DNA of 64,000 nucleotides. Source: Carya illinoinensis. Taxonomy: Eukaryota; Streptophyta; Magnoliopsida; Fagales; Juglandaceae. The translations under genes and the position numbers were made by a program. Shown here one piece after another: positions 45,419 to 57,550 of the stretch. Position 1 is the first letter of the stretch. Each line of letters starts with the position of its first letter. Below the pieces are notes generated by a model. It searched no databases. It was not told the origin of the DNA and worked only from the letters and a program-made list of their open reading frames with translations. The stretch covers positions 27,633,501 through 27,697,500 of the forward strand of contig NC_056757.1 in the NCBI RefSeq assembly GCF_018687715.1, written 5' to 3'.

Positions 45419-46357
45419 TGGCCTGTGCAAAATATCCGTTGGGCCGCACAACCCGCACAACCCGATGGGGTTGAACCCGCTAAAGTCGGATAGAGGAAAT
45501 ATCGATTTCGACAACCCTCCAATCCGACCAATATTGGACGATACCAACTTAGAGTCTATTGCAGTGATTCGATGAAATATAATTCTACTGTCTCATTCTT
45601 TTTCTTTGAGTCGAATAAGAAGTTAGGGCTTTTAACAAAATCGGATCGCGTTGAGTAATTTGGGGAAGCGGCAGAAGCTTACCCATGGCAATAGAGGTCA
45701 CCATAGGGAAGACGAGGCACGTGATTACTGTTCCAGGCGGTCAGACCAATGTCAGAGATGGTGACAAAAATCCATGGCTGATCTGGGTGGCGTGGTGAAA
45801 CTGCCGTCAATCTCCGATTCTCCATGGCCAAGTAACAAAGGGAGAGAGAGAGAGTGATGAGAGAGAGAGAATAGAGAAAGACATCGGAAAGAGTGGGCAC
45901 GGCGTCGAGGAGAAGAAGAACCTCACGGTGAGACGAAGCGGTTAGGGGTTGACGACATAGAGGGGCTGGCGACATCGATGGGCTTCACCAACCTGTCAAG
46001 GGACTGAAATTGGAACGAGGAGACGAGGAGAAACGCTGCTAATCTTCTCTTTTCTTTTCTTTTTCCTTGGGTTTTTTCTCATCATCTGAGATGTGTGCTT
46101 TTTCTCTGGATCATGTAGTGATGGTGAAACAAATGAAGAGCTCTTGTAATGGTTTTTATTTGAAAATGGCTTCTACAGACGGGCAGACGAGGAGACTCTG
46201 CAAAGCTGCTGTTGCTTTTTTGGCAAAGGTCGGGTCAAACGGTTCGACCCGATTTTGTTTTATTCGGATCAGATCGATTCTATCCTATTTGTTGTGCTAT
46301 GGTGTTCGGGTCGGGTCGGTCTCAAACCCGGTTTGTGTTGGTCGGGTTGCAGGCCTG
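45419..46357. mobile_element. Non-autonomous hAT-like element (about 0.94 kb)
   Basis: GTGAGCC followed by T or A occurs on both sides (45412-45419 and 46358-46365), an 8-bp duplication with one mismatch. The ends TGGCCTGTGCAA and TTGCAGGCCTG are inverted repeats, a typical hAT CAGGCCTG terminus. Subterminal regions hold inverted CAACCCG/CGGGTCGGGTCGG motifs. The interior has GA-rich DNA and a 98-aa minus ORF (45679-45975) of unknown nature. No transposase domain is seen. Confidence 0.75.
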
Positions 46358-46365
46358 GTGAGCCA

Positions 46366-49300
46366 TACTTATTTTTAATAAATGAGCAAAATATGTGAGA
46401 TATTTAATTAAATGAGGTAGAATGTGAAATTAAGGTATAAATTCAAGAACTCTTCTCTAATACAATGTGAAATCATTACTTATCCCAAAAGTTTAAATTA
46501 ATGGAAAGATGTAGGTTTAATTATTTGTATTATATTATATTTTTAATATTCTTTTTAACGTATGAGTCACACTTCCCATCAACGATTGAGCTCAATATAT
46601 GAAATATTTCATTAAATATGATAGAGTATAGAGTTAATGTTCGAACTTAGCATTTGATCTATTCTGATACCATATGAAATCACTATTTATTCTAAAAATT
46701 TAAATTGATGTAAAAAAATGGGTTTAATTATTTGAATTATATTATATTTTTAACACATCCTTTTTGCCACATGCATGTTCGGCTTGCGTCAATTCTTATC
46801 TACTACACTAGGGGTTGTTCAGATTCAAAAAAAAGCCTCTCAATCTATTTTATTTTATTTAATTATTATCTATAATTTTTTAAAAATTTATACATAAAAT
46901 ATAATAAATATTTTTATTTTTTTAAAATTTTAAAATAAAAATAATATTATGATAATATTTTATTTAACTTTTATATTTAATTCTATATCCATTATTCTCA
47001 AAAGTCAACGTATAACACATGTAGACACAAATTAAGATCATCTTTGATCGATCCAACGTTGTATGTACGTAGTAATTAATTCTAACAGAAACTCGATCTC
47101 CTTCGTACAAATCACCAATGAATTAAGGAGGCCGGCTATATGGAGGTAATTGCGACTAAATTACATAGATACGGCTAGCTAGGCTATACATAATAGGAAT
47201 TAATTAATCTAGGATAGAGATATAGCTTAGAATCTACAAAAATATACCTCGATCTTATAAATTCATGATAATTATGTTGAGGCCGTATATATATTAATTT
47301 ATTAACAGGTTATAATAATTAGTGACTAGTCTGTAATTAATATATATATATATATATTAATTAGTGACTAGTCTGTAATTAATATATATATATATATATT
47401 AATTAGTGACTAGTCTGTAATTAATATATATATATTAATTAGTGACTAGTCTGTAAAATAAATTAAAATAAGTTAAAATGCGTCATATAAACTCGCGTGT
47501 AAAATTCAAGGGGAGGGTAAAATTCACACTTTTAGACGTAAATCGTATAAATTAGACCGCTTGAGTTTAAAGATATATTCGCAAAAATCTAAGAATAAAA
47601 TGGCATCAAAATCTAAGAATAGAGTATAGCATAAATGATAAATAATTTATATAAATCTTAAATAAATAAGTCTCATATAAATTTTTATAAAAAAATAGAT
47701 TTCATCTAAAAAATTGTTAAAAAATTTATTTTTTATTAATAAAATTAACTTTTTTTATAAAAAAGAATTATATAAAATTTATAATTAACATTACTTAACT
47801 ATATAAAAAAAAATTGTGAATCTCGTATGTAAAAAGGTGTTAAGTTGAAAAATATTGTGAATCTTATATATAAAAAAAAATTTAAATTTAGATAAATTTA
47901 ATGATTTGAGAGTTATTTATTTAATTATTAGACTCTATTTAAAATTAAATTAAACTTAATTAATTTTAATGCATTTCAACAATCAAATCGACCTAAGAAT
48001 ACAAGTACGGCATCAAGAAGTTGAAGAATTGAAGGTGAAACAAGAATTCAAGGAACAAGAACTACATGTGCGTAACTGTAGTTTTTAGCGTTCCTGTCGT
48101 CGTGGTTGTCGTGCGATTAGATGTCTTTGTCCCCATGCATTAAGGTCATCCCAAATGAGAGTTACGTTTCGGCCGCAAACAACGGACTGTGGGTGGAGGG
48201 ATCTTTGGCGGATCCAGCTGTCTCTTTAACATTCTGCCCTTTTTCCCGATTAATATTTTTAGATTGTCAAAGTATTAGTAATCTTTTTTAAAAAAATAAA
48301 GTTTAATATTATAAAATTAATTTTTTTATATAAATTTTATATTTATTTATTTTTAAGAAAAATAATACACGATATTTACATACTTATAATTACAAATATC
48401 ATTTTTCTTTACCGCCATTCAATCTCAAACCACCGCATTTTTTCAAAAATTAAAAAATAAAAACATAAAAATAGAGACAGCACAAACCTTGATAATCTAC
48501 TATTGCTCTTAGGGGCTTCTTTGAACGCTTGAATATTTTTAAATTTGTTCATAATTTTTTTTTTCTAAAACATCAATCTATCCTATTATAATATAATTTT
48601 TTCTAAATTCTAAAATAAAAATTATATTTAAATAATCTTTCAATTTTATAATATTTTATAATACACCGTGTTGCTCTGATTAATCCCCACCTGTCTCTTT
48701 GGCCGGTAATTGGGTATATTACTATATTCCCACGTCATTGACTTTTAACGTCCTCCTGACGGCGTTCAACAAGTTGTTTTCTTTGGGTCGTTATTTTTAA
48801 TTTATTAATTTATTGTTATATTTTTTTATTAAATATTTAAATTATAAAATTACTTAAAATAAATTATTCAAATGTAACTGAGAATGCTAAAATTCAGATG
48901 AATATATTTTTATTAAAAAAAATACTATATATCATACATCCAATTTATCTAAGATTTAGAATAACCTAGTCATGATAATGAATTAACCTGTTCATAAAAA
49001 AACTAATAAGAGTAACCAACAACCGGAAAAACCCTCCCCAATAAAATTTAATTCCTATATATATTAAAAAAGAGAAATAATATTTACAGTTGTGGGTATA
49101 CAAGCAAGGTATAATCGTTTTGAAAAAAATAAATTAATATAGGATCTACATAAAAAAAAAAATTAACTTTTTAATCGTGGACTTTATTTTTTTTAAAATG
49201 ATTGTGCGGTATTTATAATTTCATGATTATACGTAACATTACTTTAAAAAAAAAAAAAAAAAAAAAAAAAGGAGGAAGAAGAAGAAAGAAAGGGTCAAAA

Positions 49301-49760
49301 GACTCCGAACGTTCTTCCTAGGTGACTCTACCAGCCAACCGCAGCGATCCGCGTTACAGCCGTCCGCACACGTTGCTGTTGGCTTTTCAACAGTCAAAAA
49401 CATAGTATTCAATAAATAAAACTAAAATAAAATATCTGCGTCCGGAAAACTCCAGACCTGATCTCGTCTGTCCATTTTTTTTTTTTTTAATATTACATAA
49501 TATAAACATATTAAAAATATAATAAATATATTAAATAAAGTAAATAAAAAATAATAATTAAAGTCATAAATATATAATTATCGTATAATTATTTTTAAAA
49601 ATAAATAAATTTGAAATAAATATAAAAAAATTAAATTTTTAATAATAAATTTTATTTCTTTTAAAATAAATATAAAATATTTATAAACTTTACGTCTATA
49701 TCATTATTTAAAGTAAAATATGTATATTTGTTAAATCGAGATGAGCCTAATTTAAACGAA
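46366..49760. other. AT-rich intergenic DNA with MITE relics and a small tandem repeat
   Basis: No supported gene. Contains MITE relics near 46850-46990 and 48520-48670, a repeat with 'ATAGGATCTACATAAAAAAA' near 49085-49235 (related to 41880-42060), and the array at 47321-47460. A somewhat GC-richer unique stretch at 48060-48240 has no ORF. Confidence 0.5.
47321..47460. repeat. Tandem repeat, 42-bp unit, about 3.5 copies
   Basis: AGTGACTAGTCTGTAATTAA starts at 47321, 47363, 47405 and 47441 (spacings 42, 42, 36), with (TA)n linkers whose length varies. Confidence 0.95.
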
Positions 49761-49819
49761 TTTTGATCGGTAATTCAAACAGAATATACACCAACCAAGC
49801 TCAAACTGTTCACAAAGTC

Positions 49820-50003
49820 TTTTATTTGCAGCGTAGTCGTCACAAAAGTCAGACGACCACAAGAACCAGTTTCCGGCTCTTCTTTCTCAGTTTTCGCTCT
49901 AGACTCTCTCTCACCGTTCAGGCTCAGCGTAGACGACGCTGGTTTTCTTTGCTCGCCGATTTTCCCTCTCCCTTTACGGCATTCCTCCGTGGGCATTTCC
50001 GAG
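49820..50003 (+). other. GALT1: Putative non-coding first exon (5' UTR) of GALT1
   Basis: A pyrimidine-rich, GC-richer block (CTCTCTCACCG, CTCGCCGATTTTCCCTCTCC) follows kilobases of AT-rich DNA and ends in a good splice donor, GAG|GTAACT at 50003/50004. Such leaders with a long 5' UTR intron are common in plant genes. The link to the coding exons from 51877 is inference. Acceptor choices upstream of 51832 are unclear. Confidence 0.4.
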
Positions 50004-50754
50004 GTAACTACGCTTTCCCACTCCTATCCTCCGCTTTTATACATTTATTTTCTACTATTTTTTTGTACTGCTCAACGGTTTTCGTTTCCATTTCTGGACT
50101 TTTCGAGCTTCGGTTCCTTCCGCTTTTCTTTTTTTGCGACTCTTAAATCTTTTCCATGCTTTTGTTTATTCGACGATTTCCGGTTCCCTTTTTTTGGGCC
50201 CCGTATTGTAAGTTTAATGCTATCGGATCTGTCCCGTGCCTTTCTCGTTTGTTCAAACTCTGTCTGGTTGCCGAGAAAACTCAAGTAAAGAAAAAGTAAT
50301 AATACTTGAGATTTTTGGTTGTGTTGCAATGAAGTTTGATGGTGGAACTATGCTTTTAATTAGTAAAGGTGTTTGTTAACTTCAGTGTGGAACAAAAATA
50401 ATTATTATTATTTTTATAAGTATAACAAAAATAATTTTGAGATTCGATTTCCGTTATTTTCTTTCTTTCTTCTATTTCCCCCCTTTTTCTCTGCAATCAC
50501 TCGGGAAAATATTAGATAGTTGAGCTGCCAGTAGCTGGCTGATCATTTTGTTTTTTTTCTTCCTTGCTGCGTCCATGGTGGCCTTGTACCAGAATGGCAA
50601 TTCAGAAAATTTGGAAAGAAGAGATTTCGTTTTGAAAATTGAACAAGTTAAAAAAAATTGTATAAAATAAACCAAATAATTATATTGAATAAGATATTTT
50701 TTCAAGTGCATGGATAACTCGACATTTCTCTGTGTATCGTATCTCTAATTTTGT

Positions 50755-50814
50755 TTGACGAAATCCTGTGGAGTGCCTTGGACTTGGGGGTATGCTCCCC
50801 GAGATCTAAGGTTC

Positions 50815-50845
<31 letters not shown>
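50755..50845 (+). repeat. Possible tRNA-derived SINE relic with poly(A)
   Basis: A short segment with a hairpin-like GGGGGTATGCTCCCC and a box-B-like AAGGTTCAAAT is directly followed by about 26 A residues. This resembles the 3' part of a tRNA-derived SINE. No box A or target duplication was found. Confidence 0.35.
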
Positions 50846-51876
50846 TCTAACATTAGAGTTTTAATTTCATAAATTATATTATCAGAATAGAGTTGTAATA
50901 GTGTGGTCCCGTGGGTCCTAAGTTGGATGATATAATTTCGTCAGAAAATATGAATTGTCGTTATAATATGGCTATTGAAAAAGGAATGTAACCACTCTCT
51001 CCGTTTTAACCGATGCATCATGGTGAAGATCTAGGGAAGTTGCCAACTCATGTTTATTGGCCCAGTTCTTGGAAAAAGATATACATAAATATAATATATA
51101 TAATATCCGTCTGCATGCCCCAAACACCTTTGGACACACAACCATAGCTTTTACTTTAAAAGTGATGTTCCTTGATAGTTTTTCCGAGAACAATAGGTGA
51201 GTCAGTGGTAAATTTAGGATTATTCAGGAATGAAAACAGTGATCGATGTTTTTGAATTATTGTTTTGATAATCATCTCAGAGTTCTAGTCATTTCAAGCT
51301 CATTTTGGATATTATCCCACCAAAGGCTTGTTTCCAACTTCTACACAGAGATCTTAAAGAAAAAAACAAATAATCATATTTGGAAATATTTGGATTGTAT
51401 GATCAATTAGGTAACCTCTTACATGGTTTAAAGTTGAAAAATGTATATATATCCTTTGATTTCTTAATTCTATTCACAAACTCAATTATCCTGATTGATT
51501 GTTTTAAACATAGGTTTGGTGTGGGTATCTCATGTCAGATGAGTTTTCAGTAACTTTGCAGTGGATGTGAGAACTCCAGAGAACTCATGCAATAAATAAT
51601 CAGTCAGTCCAGAAGAACATGTTTGCATAATCTGGTACTAGATGTCAGGTGAGAACATACTGAGAATGGAAAGATCCGAAGCATTTACTTCCAAGAACTG
51701 AAAACTTTCTTCTGTGTATGCATCTTATGATGTGGTGTATTCACTGCTTATTTCTGTTCGAAGCACAGTTTGTTTCTTGATGCACGTTATGATCAACTGG
51801 TGCCCTTGTGGTTTCTTTATCCCGAATTGCCATGGAAATCAGATTCAAAGCTGTTGATGTGTTGTTGATCAGCAGA

Positions 51877-54800
51877 ATGAAAAAATGGTTGGGCTGTCTT
51901 TTGGTTGCATCATTGTTTATGCTGTTGATCCTGAGATACGGTGTCATGAAAAATCCTTTTGGGGAAAGCCATTTAACTAGTCTGTTCTCACCCAATGCCA
52001 GTAACCCTCTTGAGTTGCATGATGCTGTAGTTCCACCTGCAGTTCAAAATCCAGAGAATGCTTCTACGGTGGTTCCTGCTGCTACCATAGTCTTAAGTCT
52101 CCTTGCTCAGAGAAATATTTCTACAGAAGAGGAAAAAACTTTGCAGACATGGAACCATTTGAAGCACTTAGTTAATCATTCACAGGGCTTACCTAATGCA
52201 GTAGACTCTATCAAGGATGCTGGAGGTGCGTGGAATAGCCTTATGGATTCAGTTGAAGAGAAAAGACTTCGGGATGGGAATGAAAGTTCACGTGGGAGAG
52301 GAAAAGAGAAGCAGTGTCCTTATTTTTTAAATAAAATGAACAACACAGAGCTTGATAATAGCATTTATAAGTTGAGGGTTCCTTGTGGCCTGACTCAGGG
52401 TTCTGCTATTACAATTATAGGAATTCCAAATGGTCTTCTTGGTAATTTCCGTATTGACTTAACCGGGGAATCACTTCCAGGGGAGCCTGATCCACCCATC
52501 ATCTTACATTACAATGTAAGGCTTCATGGTGATAAGATAACTGAGGACCCTGTAATTGTCCAAAACACCTGGACTGTCGCTCATGATTGGGGTGAAGAGG
52601 AGCGTTGTCCATCCCCTGCTCCTGAAAAAATTAAGAAAGGTAAGAATACTGGTCTAACTGTTCATCTGACCGGATAAAACATTGATTCGATGCTTATATC
52701 TTTAAGAAAATTGATCTATTGTTTCACTTGCTTGTATCACATGGACATGCAACCTGTTAAAAAACAACTTGGTTCAGTTTCCTTTTTGGTCCAGTGTTAT
52801 TCTTTTCATCATGGTGTTGAATCTTGGCAAAAAGCTTTACCATCCAACTCAATCTGGCCTTGCAGCTGGTTGTGGCCATAATACCTATTATTCAGCTTCA
52901 GTTATAGCAGTCCTTGTATTCCTAATTTTTTTCTTCTTATAATGTTGTAGTCTGCAATCCTTTCTGAATACTTCTCCTTTTGTTTACCTTCTTGAGGTCT
53001 ATTTGACATTACAATTTATTAATCCTTTCCTTTGTATGCTAAAACCACTTTCGTTTGTCATGCCAGTGGATGATTTGGATCAGTGCAATAAAATGGTCGG
53101 AAAAAAGGATAGCCAGTTCACTGATATCACACATTCCAACACTTCAAGACGATCTTCAACTGTGCAAGACGGATCTAAGACCAGAAAATACTTCCCTTTT
53201 AACCAAAATCATCCATTTGTTGCAACACTTAGAGTGGGATTGGAGGGGATTCCGATGACAGTTGATGGAAAGCACATAACATCCTTTGCTTTCCGTGAAG
53301 TAATCTTCTTCTTCTTCTTTACATTCTTGCACCAGCAGTACTTTTTATGCTGGATGGATATAAGTTTCTTCTAACCTATTCTCGGTCCTGGCTTGTTATC
53401 TTTACAGACATTGGAGCCGTGGCTCGTAAGTGAATTAAAAATTTCTGGAGACCTAAAGTTAATTTCTGTCCTCGCCAGTGGTCTACCTACATCAGAGGAT
53501 TCTGAGCATATAAATGATTTAGAAACACTAAAATCAGTTCCTCTCTCTCTTCAAAGACCATTGGATCTCTTCATTGGTGTTTTCTCTACTGCAAACAATT
53601 TTAAGCGTAGGATGGCTGTCCGAAGGACATGGATGCAGTATCCCGCAGTGCGGTCAGGGTCAGTTGCAGTGCGATTTTTTGTTGGTTTGGTGAGCTTTAC
53701 ATGTGAACTTTATTTCATTATCAGTACTGCACTCTTTAATAGAGAAAAGTCTTCTGCCTGAAAAATTTTGGTGGTTTCTTGCTACTATATGTGTGTGTGT
53801 ATTCTATCTATAGAATTTGATATTTTGTTTAAAATGGAATACATATAACGGTTTTCACAGCATGCTTAGCCCTGAAACAAGTTAGAGATTAGGGAATAGA
53901 TTGCCTTTAAATGTAGGCCTATTGCTGAGTTTTAGGTTTGGTTTGGATGTTAAGATGAGAATTATTAGTTTGAGATGAAAGTTGAAAGTTGAATAAAATA
54001 TTATTTTTTAATATTATTATTGTTTTAGGATTTGAAAAAATTGAATTGAGATTTGAAAAAGTTGAATTGTTTATTATATTTTATGTGGAAATTTGAAAAA
54101 GTTGTAATGATAAAATGAGATGAGAATTTTTAATTTGAAAATACCTCCAAACCTAACCTTAATCAATTTTGACTTGGATTTCAGCATAAAAACCAAATCG
54201 TGAATGAGGAACTTTGGGACGAGGCACGAACATATGGAGATGTTCAGTTGATGCCTTTTGTTGATTACTACAGCCTTATCACCTGGAAAACTTTAGCAAT
54301 CTGCATCTTTGGGGTAAAATCTCTGTCCTTTTACTTAGAAAGGGATAATCGTTTGTTTGGCTCATTGAATGCATCTTTTGAACAGACTGAGGTTGTTTCA
54401 GCAAAGTTTGTTATGAAGACAGATGATGATGCATTTGTCCGTGTGGATGAAATGCTGGCTTCTTTAAATAGGATCAATGTGGCTCATGGGTTGCTCTATG
54501 GGCTCATAAATTCAGATTCCCGACCAGATCGAAATTCTCATAGCAAGTGGTATATTAGTCCTGAGGTATTCTTCATTATGAAAATCCCATATTTACTATA
54601 CTTGGAAATATAGAAGTCGTATATGTTGTTCCTATCTCTAGTTTCTTATATTTATAGCTGTCGACCAAATATTGTTGGCCTCATGTTTCTCACATGTCTA
54701 CCTCGATTGTGTATGCTACTAAAGGAATGGCCTGGGGAGAAGTATCCTGCTTGGGCACATGGTCCCGGTTATGTGGTGTCACATGATATAGCAAAAGAAA

Positions 54801-55234
54801 TCTACATTAGATACAAAAAGGGAAATTTGAAGGTACAGTAAGCAATCTATCATTCACAGCACCTCTCTTAGCAGTTACTTTTATACTGATGATGGAAGTC
54901 TTTTCGAAAATTGGACTTGCGAGTTGTTTATAACTCTTGTTTCTCTACCCTTCAAAAAAAAAAAAAAAAAAAGAAGAAAACTAACAATTGTTTGTCAATC
55001 GGCAAAATGAATGCAATGTTGCAGATGTTTAAGCTAGAAGATGTAGCAATGGGAATCTGGATAGCAGATATGAGGGATGTTTTGAAAGTTCAATACAAGA
55101 AAGAAGAAAAGGTCTATCCCTTGGGGTGCAAGGATGGTTATATTGTTGCGCATTACCAAGGTCCCAGGGAGATGCTCTGTTTGTGGCAGAAACTTCAAGA
55201 AGGACATGGTGCTAGGTGCTGTGGTGATCGATAA
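51877..55234 (+). CDS. GALT1: Beta-1,3-galactosyltransferase GALT1 (Lewis a synthesis), 7 coding exons
   Basis: Coding exons 51877-52639, 53067-53299, 53408-53689, 54185-54313, 54386-54565, 54725-54832 and 55025-55234 join without a break to 634 aa (Arabidopsis GALT1, At1g26810, is about 640). It starts at MKKWLGC, which aligns with the Arabidopsis start. An in-frame ATG at 51832 would add 15 residues. It is a type II Golgi protein: short cytosolic end, membrane anchor at about residues 4-22, stem, galectin-like domain (about 155-350, with [17 protein letters not shown]), then a GT31 domain (about 385-600) with [13 protein letters not shown], the metal/UDP-galactose site KTDDDAF (D482-484), [10 protein letters not shown] and [15 protein letters not shown]1 adds beta-1,3-galactose to complex N-glycans, making the Lewis a precursor. 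Intron 3 carries a MITE. The gene converges on the DMP gene 566 bp away. Confidence 0.93.
53935..54165. repeat. hAT-like MITE in GALT1 intron 3
   Basis: Bounded by GGTTTGGTTTGGATGTTAAG and TACCTCCAAACCTAACC (inverted ends). It has an AT-rich interior with repeated GATTTGAAAAAGTTGAAT. It shares family features with 41000-41375. It lies wholly inside the intron and leaves both splice sites intact. Confidence 0.75.
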
Positions 55235-55799
55235 GCATAATTAGTTACGATCCTCAAATCAAGCTTTTTGAAGGCAGAAGATAACTGGAGAGTCATGGAG
55301 ATTCCAACTGACCTGACTCCGACAGATCCACAGAGGGAAAAAAGGAAGAAAATTCGTTTTTCTTCAAAATTTCTTAATTAAAATGATCATGGGAAGTTTT
55401 TGTTCGTGAGAAGATTGGTGGTTTTGGAGGGTTTCCATTATTGTATATTTAGAGATATTTGTCTAGTCCAGCCGGAGGAGAGATACGCATTTGACATGAC
55501 ATGGAAAATCTTTTTTACGTGGGGAGAGACAGAGAGAGCCCTGTACATATATAGTTATCAGTACACTCAGCAATAGAATATCATAAATATACAGTAATGA
55601 TTCCTTGTACTTGAATTGTGAATCAGTGCACAGAAAAGCTATCAATCATGAAAACAAGAGATTAATTTGCGATTACTGTGAAGTCTACATAAGTTGATAC
55701 ATGAACAAGCTGCGTCAACATAGAACAAATTAAGCAAACACCAAACAACCAATATATATATATATATATAGTGAAAGCAATATATAAGGAAAGGAAGAA

Positions 55800-56450
55800 T
55801 CAGGTAGCCATGCATCCGATTCCAAATCGAGTATTTGGAAAGACCAAGAAGAGACCACTGCATAGAATCCCAACCATCAGAGGGAAACCCTCCATAACTT
55901 CATCCATGTCCTTGGCATGTCCAGGAAAAATACAATCCGTGACTCGATGATCCGAGAAAGCAATCGCCACGAAAACCATTACCGACATAATCGCATGGAC
56001 GAAATCCGAGAACCCAACTCTGTACTTGTCGTCCTTTGGAACTTCCACTCCAAGCCCGGCCTTGAACACCGCTAGACCTTTCGGGGTCACGAACCCGTAG
56101 TAGACTTTGCCGTCGGGGCCTCGGAAACTGTCTGTGAAGTGAAAGAAGAAGCATGAGAGGGTGCAGAGGCCCAGAAGGGCGTAGATCATTTGGGTGCTAA
56201 CGGGAGAGCACTGGCCGTTTCCGGAAACAGACGGGAGGACCATCTCAAACGTGAGAAGGGTCCCCGTTGGGAGGAAGTTGACGAGCATTGAAGTTTTGGA
56301 TATTGTTTTCTGCACTCCCTTAGCAACTGCTCGCCTTTTCCGGCCAACCTGAGGAGTGGTCTGGGAAGAGGATGGGATTTGGGTCGATTCTTCCGTGGGA
56401 GAAGCGGTGTAGATATTGATTCCAATAGCGTCTTGAGGGTTGGGCTCCAT
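55800..56450 (-). CDS. DUF679 domain membrane protein (DMP family), intronless
   Basis: Single-exon ORF of 216 aa from the ATG at 56450. The N-terminal 45 residues are hydrophilic (Ser/Thr/Pro-rich, then GRKRRAVAKGVQ). The DMP domain follows, with VQKTISKTSMLVNFLPTGTL, FHFTDSFRGPDGKVYYGFVT, a transmembrane stretch at HAIMSVMVFVAIAFSD, and LVFPNTRFGIG near the end. Four membrane segments are readable, as usual for the family. DMP proteins reside in endomembranes and have been linked to membrane remodelling and senescence, and a subset (DMP8/9) to gamete fusion. This copy does not look like DMP8/9, and its exact paralogue is not determined. A TATATAA-like box lies on the minus strand near 56485-56492. 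The 3' end faces GALT1. Confidence 0.93.
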   Translation of the reverse strand: MEPNPQDAIGINIYTASPTEESTQIPSSSQTTPQVGRKRRAVAKGVQKTISKTSMLVNFLPTGTLLTFEMVLPSVSGNGQCSPVSTQMIYALLGLCTLSCFFFHFTDSFRGPDGKVYYGFVTPKGLAVFKAGLGVEVPKDDKYRVGFSDFVHAIMSVMVFVAIAFSDHRVTDCIFPGHAKDMDEVMEGFPLMVGILCSGLFLVFPNTRFGIGCMAT

Positions 56451-56459
56451 TGTGCACAC

Positions 56460-57130
56460 CTACAGCACTAGCCGAAGTGAGAGAATTATATATGGAGACG
56501 CCGAGTGTTGGCGGGGTTGGTTGTTACAGTTGAAGGTTGGGATTAGTTAACTGACTGGGAATTTCAAATTTTGAATGACATTATCAAACGGTTATTAACT
56601 GCCTCCCAACTGTTTTAATTCATTATTTTTTCACGTAGAAAAGAAAATGGGTCGTCACGAACAGTTTTGTTCACTATAGTCTATGAACTGAAACTATAAA
56701 TGAAGAATGCTTAGGACCTGACAGTGTAAAATTCTACCGATAGGCCAGAGGAGGGATCATGACAATGTAACTGTCGGGAAAGAGATCAATAATTCATAAT
56801 ATAAAATTCATAGTGAACAAACCTATCAAAACACTTGGCGCCTCTTGAGAGGATAAGAAGAAGAGAAATTATTACACTTTTAGGGATGTAAGTCAGTCTT
56901 GCGTGTATTTTTGTAGTGAAATCATACTTTTTTCTTCTTCTTCTTTTTAACAAAGAAATGTGTGAAAGCTTGTATAGTACAGATTAGGAAAAAATAGATA
57001 CTCGACTCTGAGTAGAAGATGTTTCTCTATGAGACGCAGCCAATGCTTAAGGTTTGAAGGGCCAAGTTACAAAAAAATAATAATAATAATAATAATTGAG
57101 GCACCAAATACTAATTTTCATATAATCAAC
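56460..57130. other. Intergenic region upstream of the DMP gene
   Basis: Probable DMP promoter region. Apart from an (ATA)n run at about 57076-57097, no recognised feature. Confidence 0.5.
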
Positions 57131-57149
57131 TTTATAAAAAGTTAAAACA

Positions 57150-57482
57150 CCTTTAGATGCTGGGAATGCAACTTTGGCAATAACTATCGTTCTTGTTGCA
57201 TTCAATCTTACAAGAAAGATTTATGCTTCAACTATGATTTCGAAGTCATCTTTTACGCCTGTAACTACATTGTCAGGTAGAATTCATGCTTCGAAAAGGC
57301 CAAATTCAGATACAATCTTGCATATGGCCAACTTGGGTTCAAATAAAATTCTCACTTTGCCTTGCCATAAAGTCCAAGATTTAGCTGATGATATTGCTAC
57401 TCCAAGAACTCTTCTTCCTCTTTATGCTACCCAAGAAGAAAAAATGGAGGAAGAGAAACTCACGGCCGTGAATGGTTTGTAT
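57150..57482 (+). other. Unidentified exon-like open segment truncated by the Copia element
   Basis: An open frame from about 57150 reads ATLAITIVLVAFNLTRKIYA, then ATPRTLLPLYATQEEKMEEE, and runs straight into the Copia 5' LTR at 57483, where a stop falls. Codon texture looks more protein-like than neighbouring DNA, but I do not recognise the family. It may be a relic of a host gene or of another element. No continuation was found after the Copia element at 61830 onwards. Confidence 0.3.
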
Positions 57483-57550
57483 TGACAGAATCACAAAATC
57501 AGCTCCAAATCTCCCTCAAATCAGCACCAATTTGATTTTAGGACAACATG

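Noticed and set aside
45291..45575. 94-aa ORF before and into the hAT-like element
   Set aside because: It crosses the element boundary at 45412-45419, so the frame is accidental.
50755..50825. Functional tRNA gene
   Set aside because: Only a box-B-like element and one hairpin are visible. No acceptor stem or box A, so a SINE relic is the better reading.
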